DNA from: Pseudomonas helvetica
GTDB lineage: Bacteria > Pseudomonadota > Gammaproteobacteria > Pseudomonadales > Pseudomonadaceae
NCBI RefSeq assembly: GCF_039908645.1
Contig: NZ_CP150917.1
Coordinates: forward strand, 3,793,501-3,857,500
Length of the DNA stretch: 64,000 bases
Reading direction: 5' to 3'
Of the stretch, positions 1 to 8,925 are shown one piece after another. The notes under the pieces were generated by a model. That model did no database searches, was not told where the DNA came from, and saw only the letters and a program-made list of their open reading frames with translations. The translations under genes were made by a program, and so were the position numbers. Within the stretch, counting starts at the first letter, position 1. Each line of letters opens with the position of its first letter.

Positions 1-265
1 TGGTCATGATCGAATACACCTTTAACCGGGAAATCGGGCTAATACGGGCAACGATCGCCTGCGCCCCTGATGTCAATAATTGCTGTGAGCAATCAAGCTC
101 GTGTGCGTCAGGAGGATCGCTCTGCCGCATCTGTTTCATCGCCGCAACACCCAGTTCGAGCTCCGCTGCAACAAACCTGAAATTCAGGAACTTCTGGTTC
201 CTTAATTTTGTGCGATGGTGTAAGAATATGCCGTGACTCACCTTCATTCAAGGAATTTGTACAAC
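1..265. other. Left window edge, no convincing gene
   Basis: A minus-strand frame stays open from an ATG at 139 to the window edge (46 codons). It could be the N-terminus of a gene divergent from the TetR gene. It has no good ribosome binding site, AT-ending codons unlike the neighbours, and a translation I do not recognise. A short plus-strand ORF (6-236) also looks like chance. The part just before 266 should hold the promoter of the TetR gene. Confidence 0.3.
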
Positions 266-889
266 ATGGCACAAAATAAAACTGCAGAGGGCAAAGGCCG
301 TGGCCGCCCTCGCGCGTATGACCCGCAGACAGCGCTGCAGCAGGCGCTTGGGGTTTTCTGGAGCACCGGATATTCCGGCGCGTCTCTGGATAGCATCGCA
401 ACGGCGGCCGGCATGAATCGCCCAAGCCTCTATGCGGCATTCGGTGACAAGCACGCGCTCTACATCAAAGCGCTTGAGCAGTATTGGGAATTTGCCGCGG
501 CGGCCATGCATGAGGCGCTGACAGACAACGCGCTGACACTCGAGCAGGCGTTGATGCGTTTCTATGAGGGGCAATTGTCGATCTACTTCTCGGGCGAAGG
601 CCAACCGCGCGGCTGTTTTGCGATTGGTACGGCGACGACCGAGGCCGTCGAGGATGCTGAAATACGCGACGTGCTTTCGGATCGGTTGAGCAGGCTCGAT
701 GCTGAACTCGAAACGCGTCTGCGGGCAGCGATCGATTCCGGCGAGTTGAAAAGCGATGCCGACCCTGCAGCCCTTGCCGTACTCGCGTCATCCCTGCTGC
801 ACAGCATTTCGATACGTGCCCGGGCGGGCAAATCCCGCGAAGAATTAACGGAACTTGCACGCAATGCGGTCAGCGTGATCTGCGGTTGA
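266..889 (+). CDS. TetR/AcrR family transcriptional regulator
   Basis: A DNA-binding repressor-type protein of about 207 residues, the usual TetR length. The N-terminus is basic (GRGRPRAYDP). A TetR helix-turn-helix follows at roughly residues 30-60 (SLDSIATAAGMNRPSLYAAF), then a helical ligand-binding domain. I start at the ATG at 266, which has AAGGA upstream. An in-frame start at 233 would add 11 residues without a ribosome binding site. The stop codon lies just before mug, whose ribosome binding site overlaps it, so the two are probably cotranscribed. Ligand and targets are unknown; the N-terminal style resembles regulators of reductase or efflux genes, which is only a guess. Confidence 0.9.
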   Translation: MAQNKTAEGKGRGRPRAYDPQTALQQALGVFWSTGYSGASLDSIATAAGMNRPSLYAAFGDKHALYIKALEQYWEFAAAAMHEALTDNALTLEQALMRFYEGQLSIYFSGEGQPRGCFAIGTATTEAVEDAEIRDVLSDRLSRLDAELETRLRAAIDSGELKSDADPAALAVLASSLLHSISIRARAGKSREELTELARNAVSVICG

Positions 890-897
890 GAGGTTTT

Positions 898-1425
898 ATG
901 GCGGGTGAAAGACTCGAAGATATTCTTGCCGAGCGGCTTGCCGTGATTTTCTGTGGCATCAATCCGGGCATGACGGCCGCCGCCCAGGGGCATCATTTTG
1001 CGGGTCGCGGCAATCGCTTCTGGCGCACACTGCATCTCGCCGGTTTTACGCCGGAGGAAGTACGCCCGGAACACGATCAGACGATCTTGCAGTATCAGTG
1101 TGGGTTAACCGCAGTGGTCGAACGGCCAACGGCGCGGGCGGATCAGCTGTCTACACATGAGTTCATCGCTGCCGCAGCGGATTTTGAACAAAAGATCACA
1201 CGCTATGCACCACGCTTTGTGGCGTTTCTCGGCAAAGCCGCATACAGCGCATTATCCGGTCAACGAGAAATTGCATGGGGGCTTCAGTCAAAGACCTTTG
1301 GTAATGCCTCGGTCTGGGTCCTGCCCAATCCCAGTGGACGAAATCGCGCGTTCACGCAGGATCAACTGGTCGGTGCTTACCGCCAACTCTGCCTGGCAGC
1401 AGGTTCGGATCGGTTTTCCGGTTGA
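898..1425 (+). CDS. mug: G/U mismatch-specific DNA glycosylase (Mug)
   Basis: Base-excision repair enzyme that removes uracil, or alkylated or ethenocytosine, opposite guanine. The 175-residue protein matches the family's small size. It carries the active-site loop GINPG at residues 20-24, the AGRGNRFW segment near 38-45 and the second signature NPSGRNR near 139-145, where E. coli Mug has NPSGLNR. The ATG at 898 has GAGAGG directly upstream. A TTG at 886 would overlap the preceding stop but lacks a ribosome binding site. The gene follows the TetR gene by 8 bp. The Leu-to-Arg change in the intercalation loop is worth noting, since that loop inserts into the duplex. Confidence 0.93.
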   Translation: MAGERLEDILAERLAVIFCGINPGMTAAAQGHHFAGRGNRFWRTLHLAGFTPEEVRPEHDQTILQYQCGLTAVVERPTARADQLSTHEFIAAAADFEQKITRYAPRFVAFLGKAAYSALSGQREIAWGLQSKTFGNASVWVLPNPSGRNRAFTQDQLVGAYRQLCLAAGSDRFSG

Positions 1426-1516
1426 TCCGAGGTCACTTTACTTTTCCGTCATACAGGGGATAGATAGCGTGTTACGCCGCCTACTTGATACCTGATGTAA
1501 TCAATCGAGAGATACG

Positions 1517-2431
1517 ATGCCCCGGCATTTTGACGATGTGCAACTCGGCAGCATTGAGCTGTTCTGTTTAGCCGTTGAGTTTGAGAGTTTCACTGCCGCC
1601 GCACAGGCCGCCGGTGTGACGCCTGCCGCCGTGAGCCGCTCGGTGTCACGCCTGGAGGAGCGTCTGGCGGTGCGCTTGTTTGTACGCACCACCCGGCAGA
1701 TACGCCTGACCGAGGCAGGTCGGGTCTATTACGAGCAATGCCGGCAAGCGTTGACTCAACTGGTTGACGCGGAACGTAAAGTGACGGGCCAGCAGCAGGC
1801 GCCCTCAGGGGAATTGCGCATCAGCGCACCGACGCCCTATGCGCATTTTCGATTGCTACCACGCCTTGCCGAGTTTCGTCGACGCTATCCACTGGTCAAG
1901 GTAGTCGTGCACGTCAGTAACCGGAACATCGATTTCGCTGAGGAAGGTTACGATCTGGCGATCCGTGGTCGAGCGCCCGATGACTCGGCGCTGATTGCGC
2001 GCACACTCGAGAATGCGGAGCTGGTGGTCGTAGCCTCTCCCGAGTACCTTCGGCAGCATGGCATTCCGCAGGCACTGTCGGACCTGGAATCACACGATTG
2101 CATTCAATTTGAACTGCCCAGCAGCGGAAGGAATGTGCCGTGGACCTTCATCGTCGATCAACGGTCGGTGAGCGTGAACACCTCTGGAAATACCACCTGC
2201 CTTGAGGATTATCTGGCAACGATCACGATGGCCAGACACGGCGCCGGGATCGTGCAGTCGTACCGGTTTACCGTTCAGGCGCAAATCGAAAGCGGTGAAC
2301 TGGTCGAGGTACTCGGGGAGTTTGGTGGCGCTACCCGCCCCTTCATGTTGCTGTATCCCCATGCCCGCTATCTACCGATGAAAGTCAGAGCGCTGATTGA
2401 TTTCTTGACGGCCCCAGAGTCAGTTCATTGA
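1517..2431 (+). CDS. LysR family transcriptional regulator
   Basis: One-component regulator of 304 residues, typical LTTR length. A winged helix-turn-helix occupies about residues 12-70 (FTAAAQAAGVTPAAVSRSVS is the recognition region). A LysR substrate-binding domain of the CrgA/AaeR type follows from about residue 95 to 300. There is no divergently transcribed neighbour: mug lies upstream on the same strand and the next gene converges. The regulated genes cannot be read from context. The ligand is unknown. Confidence 0.9.
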   Translation: MPRHFDDVQLGSIELFCLAVEFESFTAAAQAAGVTPAAVSRSVSRLEERLAVRLFVRTTRQIRLTEAGRVYYEQCRQALTQLVDAERKVTGQQQAPSGELRISAPTPYAHFRLLPRLAEFRRRYPLVKVVVHVSNRNIDFAEEGYDLAIRGRAPDDSALIARTLENAELVVVASPEYLRQHGIPQALSDLESHDCIQFELPSSGRNVPWTFIVDQRSVSVNTSGNTTCLEDYLATITMARHGAGIVQSYRFTVQAQIESGELVEVLGEFGGATRPFMLLYPHARYLPMKVRALIDFLTAPESVH

Positions 2432-2501
2432 TTGCCAGGTCAGGCGCTCTTTCTCTGGGGGCTGAACACAAACCGATTCGGAAGGCTGCCGCTTACCCCT
2501 T

Positions 2502-3518
2502 CTAGTTCGGGTCCAACAATCCTCCACTCCAGTTACGCGACACCCGAGTTCCGGTGAATTTCGCCACCACCATGCCCTGTTGCACAAGCCGGTCCCGATA
2601 GCGTGTCACCATCCGCCCCGCTTGCTCGGCAAACAGCAGCACTTCGGAAGATGGATCACCCGGACGCCCCAGAATCCGCGCAAACCGCTGCCCTTCTTCG
2701 ACGAAATCGCCCAGATCCTTTTCAAAGATCAGCACCCCGGGCTGCGGCGCGAGAATGGTCTCCATGTGGCTCATCTCTATCGCCTCGACAGGCCAATCGC
2801 CTGGCGACAGCGGCTCATCGATCACCCCGCACGCGCAAAGCCAGGCGTATAGCCCCGCAGCATCCTGCTCGGCAAACCGGTCGCTGACATCGCCCTGCCC
2901 ACGCAACTCCAGGGTCGCCGCCAGGTGCTGATCGGTGACGCCATCGCGCAGCCAGGGCGCAATGATGGTTTCCTCGAAGGAGCCATCGCCACCGTCATCC
3001 CAGATGATCGCCACCGCCATCTTCATCGCCGCCGCCAGTTCACGGCCACGTGGCCAGAAACTGCGGTGAACATAGAGGTACGGCATTGCCTCGTCATCGG
3101 TGTGCAGATCGAGCATTAAGTCCGCCGTAGCCGCCAGTTGTACCAGGCTTTTTTGCCAGGCCTGGACAGGAGTCGAAGGCCGAGCCATCGCTGTCGACTG
3201 GTCGAATGAACGGTTGAAGTTATGGCCGGTGGCGTCGTGAAACCGACCGAGTATTCGCCCATGGCGAAACTGTCCGATGCCCAGGGGATTGGCCTGGGGC
3301 ACCACGGTCACACTGCCCTTGAGCCGGCCCTCGGCCTCGGCGATATGGAGTCGCTGCATCAACAGGTGCAGGACCAGCATCCCGGCGATTTCATCGGCGT
3401 GAACCCCCGCCTGCAGGTGCACTTTCGGCCCGTCGCCATTGCCCTCGAATCGCCACACGCCGACCCGCACCGCGTCGCCGTTATTGTTCCGAACTGCGAA
3501 CGAAATGTCCTGCGCCAT
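2502..3518 (-). CDS. Succinylglutamate desuccinylase/aspartoacylase family deacylase
   Basis: Zinc-dependent carboxypeptidase-fold deacylase (AstE/AspA, M14-like), 338 residues. Family zinc ligands are visible as H40 and E43 (GVHADE) and H139 (LDLHTDDE). HNFNRSF near 99-105 gives the substrate-carboxylate Asn-Arg, and E204 (TLELRG) is the expected general base. Known members remove succinyl, acetyl or similar groups from amino acids; DoeB of ectoine degradation is also in the family. The gene lies 15 bp after the DMT carrier gene and is the last of a seven-gene minus-strand run. It probably deacylates what the upstream ABC system imports. The exact substrate is not determined. Confidence 0.85.
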   Translation of the reverse strand: MAQDISFAVRNNNGDAVRVGVWRFEGNGDGPKVHLQAGVHADEIAGMLVLHLLMQRLHIAEAEGRLKGSVTVVPQANPLGIGQFRHGRILGRFHDATGHNFNRSFDQSTAMARPSTPVQAWQKSLVQLAATADLMLDLHTDDEAMPYLYVHRSFWPRGRELAAAMKMAVAIIWDDGGDGSFEETIIAPWLRDGVTDQHLAATLELRGQGDVSDRFAEQDAAGLYAWLCACGVIDEPLSPGDWPVEAIEMSHMETILAPQPGVLIFEKDLGDFVEEGQRFARILGRPGDPSSEVLLFAEQAGRMVTRYRDRLVQQGMVVAKFTGTRVSRNWSGGLLDPN

Positions 3519-3533
3519 ATGCTTGTCCCCTCG

Positions 3534-4547
3534 TCATGACTGTTGACCCCGATGCTCGACGGACTCTGGATCGAGGGATGCCTGAGCCCCGAAACCTTCA
3601 GCCCCGCCAACGAGCTCGCTGTCGGTTGTTGCGGGATAAAGGGGTTGCGTCACGGAGCATTCGGCGCCGACGACGTCTTGTGCCGGGTGACGGCCAACGA
3701 TCATGGCCAGGGTGCCGCTGACCGCGATCAGCCCGGCGCCAATCATCAGCGACTCATCCATCAGCGTGCCCCAGACCAGATTCGATAGCAGGAACGCCCA
3801 GACCAACCCGGTGTACTCGAACGGCGCCAGCAAAATCGCCGTGGCCCGCTGAAAACTGGCGAACAGCAAGAACTGCCCGATACCGCCCACCAACCCGGCA
3901 CCCAGCATCCCCAGCCAGGCCGAAGTCGGCGACGGAGTGTGGGTCCAAGGCAACGCCAGCATCATGCAAATGACAAACACCCCATTGGTGATCAGCATCT
4001 GTTCCAGCACTGACGTCTGGTCATCCACCTGCCGCAACTGGATGTAGGTGAAGGCCCAGCACATCGCTGCCAACAGCGTCAGCACGATCGGCAAGGGCTC
4101 GGTCATATTGCTGGGGCGACAGGCAATCATCACGCCGACAAAGCCGATGACCAGGGTGAACCACTGCCAGCCGCTGGCACGTTCCTTGAGGATGACGACC
4201 GCCAGCACCGTGACCATGATCGGTGCCGAAAAATACAGCGTGGTCATCTCCGCCAGAGTCAGGTCCCGGGCTGCCGTGTAATACAGCAGCCAGGCAACAA
4301 GCGACAGCAACCCGCGCACCACCAGCAAGCGCCGGCTCGGTGAACGCCAGACCCGTTGAACCAGCCGCAGGCGTCCGGCCAGCAGACAGGCGAGTACCAC
4401 CACGAGGCTGCGCCAGAACAGGATGCTGACCACCGAGTAGTCGGCCACCAACCACTTGATGCTCGCATCCTGCAACGCCAGAAATGCGTAACCCAAGGTG
4501 CACAGGCCGATGCCCTGCAACGACCGGTCAACCCGTGGCGCGCTCAT
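3534..4547 (-). CDS. DMT superfamily transporter with two EamA domains
   Basis: Inner-membrane carrier of 337 residues with about ten hydrophobic helices in two EamA repeats. The first repeat is at about residues 13-145 and the second at about 155-290. The C-terminal 40 residues are polar. The start ATG overlaps the stop of the upstream permease gene by one base (TAATG), so translation is probably coupled. EamA proteins commonly export amino acids or metabolites. Next to an importer, it may export a product or relieve toxicity. This is inferred from position only. Confidence 0.88.
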   Translation of the reverse strand: MSAPRVDRSLQGIGLCTLGYAFLALQDASIKWLVADYSVVSILFWRSLVVVLACLLAGRLRLVQRVWRSPSRRLLVVRGLLSLVAWLLYYTAARDLTLAEMTTLYFSAPIMVTVLAVVILKERASGWQWFTLVIGFVGVMIACRPSNMTEPLPIVLTLLAAMCWAFTYIQLRQVDDQTSVLEQMLITNGVFVICMMLALPWTHTPSPTSAWLGMLGAGLVGGIGQFLLFASFQRATAILLAPFEYTGLVWAFLLSNLVWGTLMDESLMIGAGLIAVSGTLAMIVGRHPAQDVVGAECSVTQPLYPATTDSELVGGAEGFGAQASLDPESVEHRGQQS

Positions 4548-5254
4548 TACACCGCCCTGCGCAGCGGCGTCCCGCGCCGTTCGGCAAAGGCGAACAGCGC
4601 CTCGATCAGGAACGTCAGGCAGACATACACCCCGGCCACCAGCAGCAACGGTTGATAGACTTGCAGGGTCTGGGCACGGACCACGTTGGCGGCGCCCAAC
4701 AGATCGATTACCGCGATGGTCGAGGCCAGCGCCGTGGACTTCAGCAACATCACGGTCTCCCCGGCCAATGTCGGCAACAGCAACCGCATGGCCCGTGGCA
4801 AGCGCACCCGCAGCAGGGACTGGCGCGGGGTCATGCCAAATGCCGAGGCGGCTTCCATTTCACCCTTTGGCACCGCCAGCAGGCCGCCGCGAATCACTTC
4901 GCCGACATAGGCCCCCACCGACAGCACCAGGGCGAACACGATGTACCAGTAGCCGTCACGCAGATAAGGCCAGAGAAAACTGCCACGGATCAGCGGAAAC
5001 TGCGCAAACAGACTGCCAAGCCCGTAATAGAAGATGTAGATCTGGATCAGCAACGGTGTCCCGCGAAACACGCTGGTGTAGAACAGGCTGGCCTTGGCGA
5101 TGACGTTATTCTTCGAGATCCGGGCCAGCGCCACCAACACCGCCAGCACAAAACCGAACGCACTGGCAAACAACAGCAGGGTGATGCTCGTTTGCAGCCC
5201 TCGGCCCAACAGCGCCGCGTATTCAACTATCCACGCTGGAATCATTTCATTCAC
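4547..5254 (-). CDS. Polar amino acid ABC transporter permease (HisM/GlnP type)
   Basis: Inner-membrane permease of 235 residues for a polar-amino-acid ABC importer (PAAT). About five transmembrane helices are visible. The EAA loop, which contacts the ATPase, is at about residues 128-150 (EMEAASAFGMTPRQSLLRV). The start overlaps the stop of the next upstream permease gene by four bases (ATGA). It should pair with that permease, the ATPase domain encoded at 6922-8925 and one or both binding proteins of the locus. Confidence 0.92.
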   Translation of the reverse strand: MNEMIPAWIVEYAALLGRGLQTSITLLLFASAFGFVLAVLVALARISKNNVIAKASLFYTSVFRGTPLLIQIYIFYYGLGSLFAQFPLIRGSFLWPYLRDGYWYIVFALVLSVGAYVGEVIRGGLLAVPKGEMEAASAFGMTPRQSLLRVRLPRAMRLLLPTLAGETVMLLKSTALASTIAVIDLLGAANVVRAQTLQVYQPLLLVAGVYVCLTFLIEALFAFAERRGTPLRRAV

Positions 5255-5964
5255 TCAGCCAAAGGCATCCAGCGACGAGTACGTCGCTCAAGCCGTCCCG
5301 ACAGGTAGTTGGACACCAACGTCACCACGTAATACATCGCCGCGGCCGTGAGGTAGAACAACAGGTAGTGACGCGTCGAACCCGCCCCTTGCTTGGCGGT
5401 GTACAACAGCTCGTTGGTGCCGACCACGCTGATCAATGCACTGTCCTTGATCAGGTTGATCCACAGGTTGGCCATCCCGGCCATCGCATAAGGCGCCATG
5501 ATCGGCAGCGTTACGCGCCGGAACAGTCCGAACCCGCTCTGGCCGAACGCCCTCGCCGCCTCGATCTGACCAAAGGGAATCGCCTGGATCGCTGCCCGAA
5601 AAATCTCCGAGGCATAGGCGCCTTGCACCAGGCCCAGCACCAGGATTGCCGCCAGAGGGCCGCTGACATCCATCGCGCCGTAACCCATCCAGGCCATCAG
5701 CGAATTGAGGAGCATGGAACCGACGTAGTACAGCAACAGGATCAGCAACAACTCCGGGACGGCCCGGAACAATGTGGTGTAGCCACGCATCAGTGCCGCA
5801 ATCGGTTTGGGCGCATTCAACTTGAGACAGGCCACCACCAGGCCAATGAACAGCCCGACCACAAAGGCCCCGGCCGATATTTGCAGGGTCATCCAGAGCC
5901 CCTTCAACAGCGCACTGCCCCATCCTTGTTCGCTGAAATCGATCAACTCGAACATTGCTGGCAT
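5251..5964 (-). CDS. Polar amino acid ABC transporter permease (HisQ/GlnP type)
   Basis: Second inner-membrane permease of the importer, 237 residues with about five helices. The EAA loop QIEAARAFGQSGFGLFRRV is near residues 137-155. The ATG at 5964 has GGAGAG six bases upstream. It overlaps the downstream permease gene by four bases. Upstream it is separated from the binding-protein gene by about 150 bp holding a REP pair. Such a hairpin could stabilise the upstream mRNA and give more binding protein than permease. Confidence 0.92.
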   Translation of the reverse strand: MPAMFELIDFSEQGWGSALLKGLWMTLQISAGAFVVGLFIGLVVACLKLNAPKPIAALMRGYTTLFRAVPELLLILLLYYVGSMLLNSLMAWMGYGAMDVSGPLAAILVLGLVQGAYASEIFRAAIQAIPFGQIEAARAFGQSGFGLFRRVTLPIMAPYAMAGMANLWINLIKDSALISVVGTNELLYTAKQGAGSTRHYLLFYLTAAAMYYVVTLVSNYLSGRLERRTRRWMPLAE

Positions 5965-6009
5965 TTCAACTCTCCGGTCGGTGGCCGTGAAAACACCACC
6001 TCATCCTTA

Positions 6010-6083
6010 GTGGGAGCGTGGCTTGCCCGCGAAGCTTTTGGCGGCCTCAAGGGCCTCATCGCGGGCAAGCCCGGCTCCCACAG
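6010..6083. repeat. REP pair (REPIN-like inverted repeat)
   Basis: Two arms face each other: GTGGGAGCGTGGCTTGCCCG at about 6010-6030 and its near complement CGGGCAAGCCCGGCTCCCAC at about 6062-6081, with a spacer of about 31 bp. This is the standard Pseudomonas REP doublet. It sits inside an operon, between the binding-protein and permease genes, and can fold into a long RNA hairpin. Confidence 0.85.
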
Positions 6084-6111
6084 GGATCTGCGTTTCACCT
6101 AGGATTTGCGC

Positions 6112-6894
6112 TTAGAACGCGGGCTTCACGCTGGTCCCGAAGTAGCTTTGGGAGAGGTCGTCATAGTCCTTGCTCGCCAGCAGGGTCTTGATCGCCTTGT
6201 CGAGATTGGCCTTGAGCTCGGTGTCATCCTTGCGCAGACCGGCGCCCACGCCTTTGCCGAAGATCGGGTCATAAGGCACCGTGCCCAGGTAGGCCAGGTC
6301 CTTGGCATCCGGTGTCTTGACGAATGCCGCCATGGCCGTGCCGTCCGCCATCATCAGGTCGACGCGACCGGCAATCAGGTCGGCGTTGGCCGAGTCCTGA
6401 GTGTCGTAATACTTCACGTCGGCAATTTTCTCGTAGTAAGCCTTCAGGTAGCTGGCGCTCACTGTCGAGTTCTGCACCGCGATGATCTTGCCCTTGAGGT
6501 CATCCGGGTACTTGTTCACCGCCGTGCCCTTGGGCCCGACAAGCGCAATCGCCGAATCGTAGTAGGCCTTGCTGAACGCGATCTGTTTTTCGCGCTCTTC
6601 GGTCACCGACATGGAAGAGAAAATTACGTCGATCTTCTTCGCCAGCAGCGACGGGATGATCCCGTCCCACGCCACTTCCTTGATCTCGCACTCGGCTTTC
6701 ATTTCGCTGCACAGCTTGTGGATCAGGTCGACTTCAAAGCCTTTCCATTCACCATTGGCCTGCTTCTCGGTGTACGGCGGATACGGTTCGGCGGCGACCG
6801 CGAACCTGATCGGCTGGGCCTGCGCCGCGCTCATGCCGGCCAGCATTACGCAGGCCACGCCGGTCAACCAGTTTGCCAAACGTCGATTTCCCAT
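6112..6894 (-). CDS. Amino acid ABC transporter substrate-binding protein
   Basis: Periplasmic binding protein of 260 residues, SBP_bac_3 family (lysine/arginine/ornithine type). The signal peptide ends near residue 27 (MSAAQA, then QPIRFAV). The mature protein opens with the typical strand and the YPPYTEKQ ligand-contact segment. FSSMSVTEEREKQIAFS near 91-107 is the second family signature. Its gene lies 27 bp downstream of the fused aminotransferase/ATPase gene. The acidic-pocket pattern suits a cationic or polar amino acid, but the ligand cannot be fixed from sequence. Confidence 0.93.
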   Translation of the reverse strand: MGNRRLANWLTGVACVMLAGMSAAQAQPIRFAVAAEPYPPYTEKQANGEWKGFEVDLIHKLCSEMKAECEIKEVAWDGIIPSLLAKKIDVIFSSMSVTEEREKQIAFSKAYYDSAIALVGPKGTAVNKYPDDLKGKIIAVQNSTVSASYLKAYYEKIADVKYYDTQDSANADLIAGRVDLMMADGTAMAAFVKTPDAKDLAYLGTVPYDPIFGKGVGAGLRKDDTELKANLDKAIKTLLASKDYDDLSQSYFGTSVKPAF

Positions 6895-6921
6895 GATTGT
6901 TCCCCGTTTTTTTTTATGTTA

Positions 6922-8925
6922 TTAGCGAGTCTGATGAGCGTTGACGAACTGCCGGCAACGCTCGCTGCGTGGGTGTACGAACACTTCGTCCGGCGAACCG
7001 GCTTCCTCGATCAACCCTTGATGCAAGTAGGCGACTTTGGAAGAAACATCGCGTGCGAAGGCCATCTCATGGGTCACCAGGATCATGGTCCGGCCTTCTT
7101 CGGCGAGAGAGCGGATCACCCGCAGCACTTCGCCGACCAGTTCCGGGTCGAGTGCCGAGGTGGGTTCATCGAACAGCATGACCTTGGGCCGCATGGCCAG
7201 GGCCCGGGCGATGGCCACCCGTTGTTGCTGTCCCCCGGAGAGAAACGCCGGGTACTCGTTGCGCTTGGCCGCAAGCCCGACGCGTTCAAGCAAGGCTTCG
7301 GCCCGTTCAGTGGCCTCCGCACGGCTTTCACGCAGGACCTGAGTCGGCGCTTCGATGAGGTTTTCCAGCACCGTGCGATGGGGCCAGAGGTTGAAGTTCT
7401 GGAACACCATGCCCAGGCTCGAACGGATCCGTACCAGCTGTTTGGCGTCGGACACCAGTGGCGCGCCGGGACGGTCGAAGTTCAGCTGAATGCTTTCGCC
7501 GTCCACCAGAATGCGCCCCTGGTCCGGCACTTCGAGCATGTTGATGCAGCGCAACAAGGTACTTTTACCCGAGCCGCTGGCGCCGATCAGGGAGATCACA
7601 TCGCCTTCGCGGGCCGTCAGGGAGACGCCTTTGAGGACTTCGATATTGCCGAAGCGTTTGTGCAGGCCATCAACCTCGATCATGGTCTTGGCCGCGACCG
7701 GCTCAATGGTCGCTTGGCTGGTCACACGAGTGATCGCCGGTCGCGGCGCTTCGCCTTTCAACACCCGGACAAAATCGCGAATACGCTGGCAGGCCTGGGC
7801 CAGTCGTTCTTCACCGAGCGTGAACGAGAGCCGCACAAAGCCTTGTGCCGGTTCGCCGAAAGCCGCCGCATCGAGAACCGATACCCGCGCCTCGCGCAAC
7901 AAACGCCAGGCGAACTCCAGAGAACTCAGGCCAGTGCCCCGCACGTCCACCAGCACGAACATGCCGGCATCGGGCGTGAGCACTGAAACACCCGGGCAAT
8001 CGGACAAGCCTTTCACCACCAGATCACGACGACGGCGATAGATTTCGCGCATGCCGTGGGTCACCTCCTCATGGGCCTGCACAGCCTTGAGCGCGGCCTC
8101 CATGACAAACCCCGGCAAGCCGTAGAGCATGCTCAGCATCAGGGTTTCGGCATGCGCCACCAGGGTTTCATCGGCGACGATCCAGCCGATCCGCCAGCCG
8201 GTCATGGCATGGGATTTCGACAGGCTGCCGATGACCACGCAGTGCTCGGCCATGCCCGGCAAAGCCGCCAGACTGAGGTGTTCGCGTTCGAACGCCAGGC
8301 TCTCATAGACCTCGTCCACCACGACCCACAGGTCATGGGTGATGGCGAGGTCGGCGATGGCTTGCAGCTCTTCGCGATTGAGCACCACGCCGGTGGGGTT
8401 GTTCGGATTGGAGAGGAAAATCGCCCGGGTGCGCGGGGTGATGGCCTTGGCCAGCACCGCGGCATCGAGCCGGAAACCCGAATCCGCCGCGCAAGGCACC
8501 CGCACCAGCGTCGCGCCGGAGGCCTTGAGCGTCGCCTCGTAAGTCACGTACATCGGGTCCAGGGCAAGTACTTCGTCGCCGGCAGTCAGCAAGCACAGCG
8601 AGGTGATGAACAGTGCGTTCTGCGCTCCCGCCACGTTGATGACGTTTGACGCTCGCAGCTCACGGTCGAACAGTTGGCTGTATCGCGCGGCGATGGCTTC
8701 GCGCAAGGCCAGTCGACCGGCGATTTCGGTGTAGTGCGTGTCGCCCTCACGCAGCGCATCAACCGCGGCATCGGTGATGAAGTCTGGCGTGGGGAAATCC
8801 GGGTCCCCGACGCTGAGGATGATGACATCCTCACCACGACGCTGGGCGTCAAACGCCGCATTGTGAATATCCCAGGCAGCAACGCCCTGGCCTGAGATCC
8901 GCTCAACAAAGGGTGAAAACCGCAT
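6922..8925 (-). CDS. Fused PLP aminotransferase and amino acid ABC ATPase
   Basis: A single 667-residue frame joins two complete proteins. Residues 1-390 are a class I/II aminotransferase (fold type I). They include the NPNNPTG motif at about 173-179, the PLP-binding lysine K237 (SLSKSHAMTGWRIGW) and a C-terminal substrate-binding arginine region. A linker of about 25 residues rich in Pro, Thr and Ala follows. From M415 (MIEVDGLHKRFG, nucleotide 7683) comes a full HisP/GlnQ-type ATPase. It has Walker A GASGSGKST at 448-456, a Q-loop (VFQNFNLWPH), the LSGGQQQR signature, Walker B LFDEPTSALDPE and the H-loop VTHEMAF. I start at the ATG at 8925; upstream in-frame codons look non-coding. The gene heads the importer operon. 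Such a fusion would couple uptake and transamination physically. A sequencing frameshift would not easily produce a clean linker, but it should be excluded. Confidence 0.9.
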   Translation of the reverse strand: MRFSPFVERISGQGVAAWDIHNAAFDAQRRGEDVIILSVGDPDFPTPDFITDAAVDALREGDTHYTEIAGRLALREAIAARYSQLFDRELRASNVINVAGAQNALFITSLCLLTAGDEVLALDPMYVTYEATLKASGATLVRVPCAADSGFRLDAAVLAKAITPRTRAIFLSNPNNPTGVVLNREELQAIADLAITHDLWVVVDEVYESLAFEREHLSLAALPGMAEHCVVIGSLSKSHAMTGWRIGWIVADETLVAHAETLMLSMLYGLPGFVMEAALKAVQAHEEVTHGMREIYRRRRDLVVKGLSDCPGVSVLTPDAGMFVLVDVRGTGLSSLEFAWRLLREARVSVLDAAAFGEPAQGFVRLSFTLGEERLAQACQRIRDFVRVLKGEAPRPAITRVTSQATIEPVAAKTMIEVDGLHKRFGNIEVLKGVSLTAREGDVISLIGASGSGKSTLLRCINMLEVPDQGRILVDGESIQLNFDRPGAPLVSDAKQLVRIRSSLGMVFQNFNLWPHRTVLENLIEAPTQVLRESRAEATERAEALLERVGLAAKRNEYPAFLSGGQQQRVAIARALAMRPKVMLFDEPTSALDPELVGEVLRVIRSLAEEGRTMILVTHEMAFARDVSSKVAYLHQGLIEEAGSPDEVFVHPRSERCRQFVNAHQTR

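Noticed and set aside
1..139. Partial minus-strand gene at the left edge
   Set aside because: Open frame only; poor start context and codon use unlike the neighbours, so not annotated as a gene.
6106..7986. 626-codon plus-strand ORF opposite the binding-protein and fused aminotransferase/ATPase genes
   Set aside because: It is a mirror frame caused by high-GC codon use; translation is His/Arg/Gln-rich with no domain and it spans two real genes.
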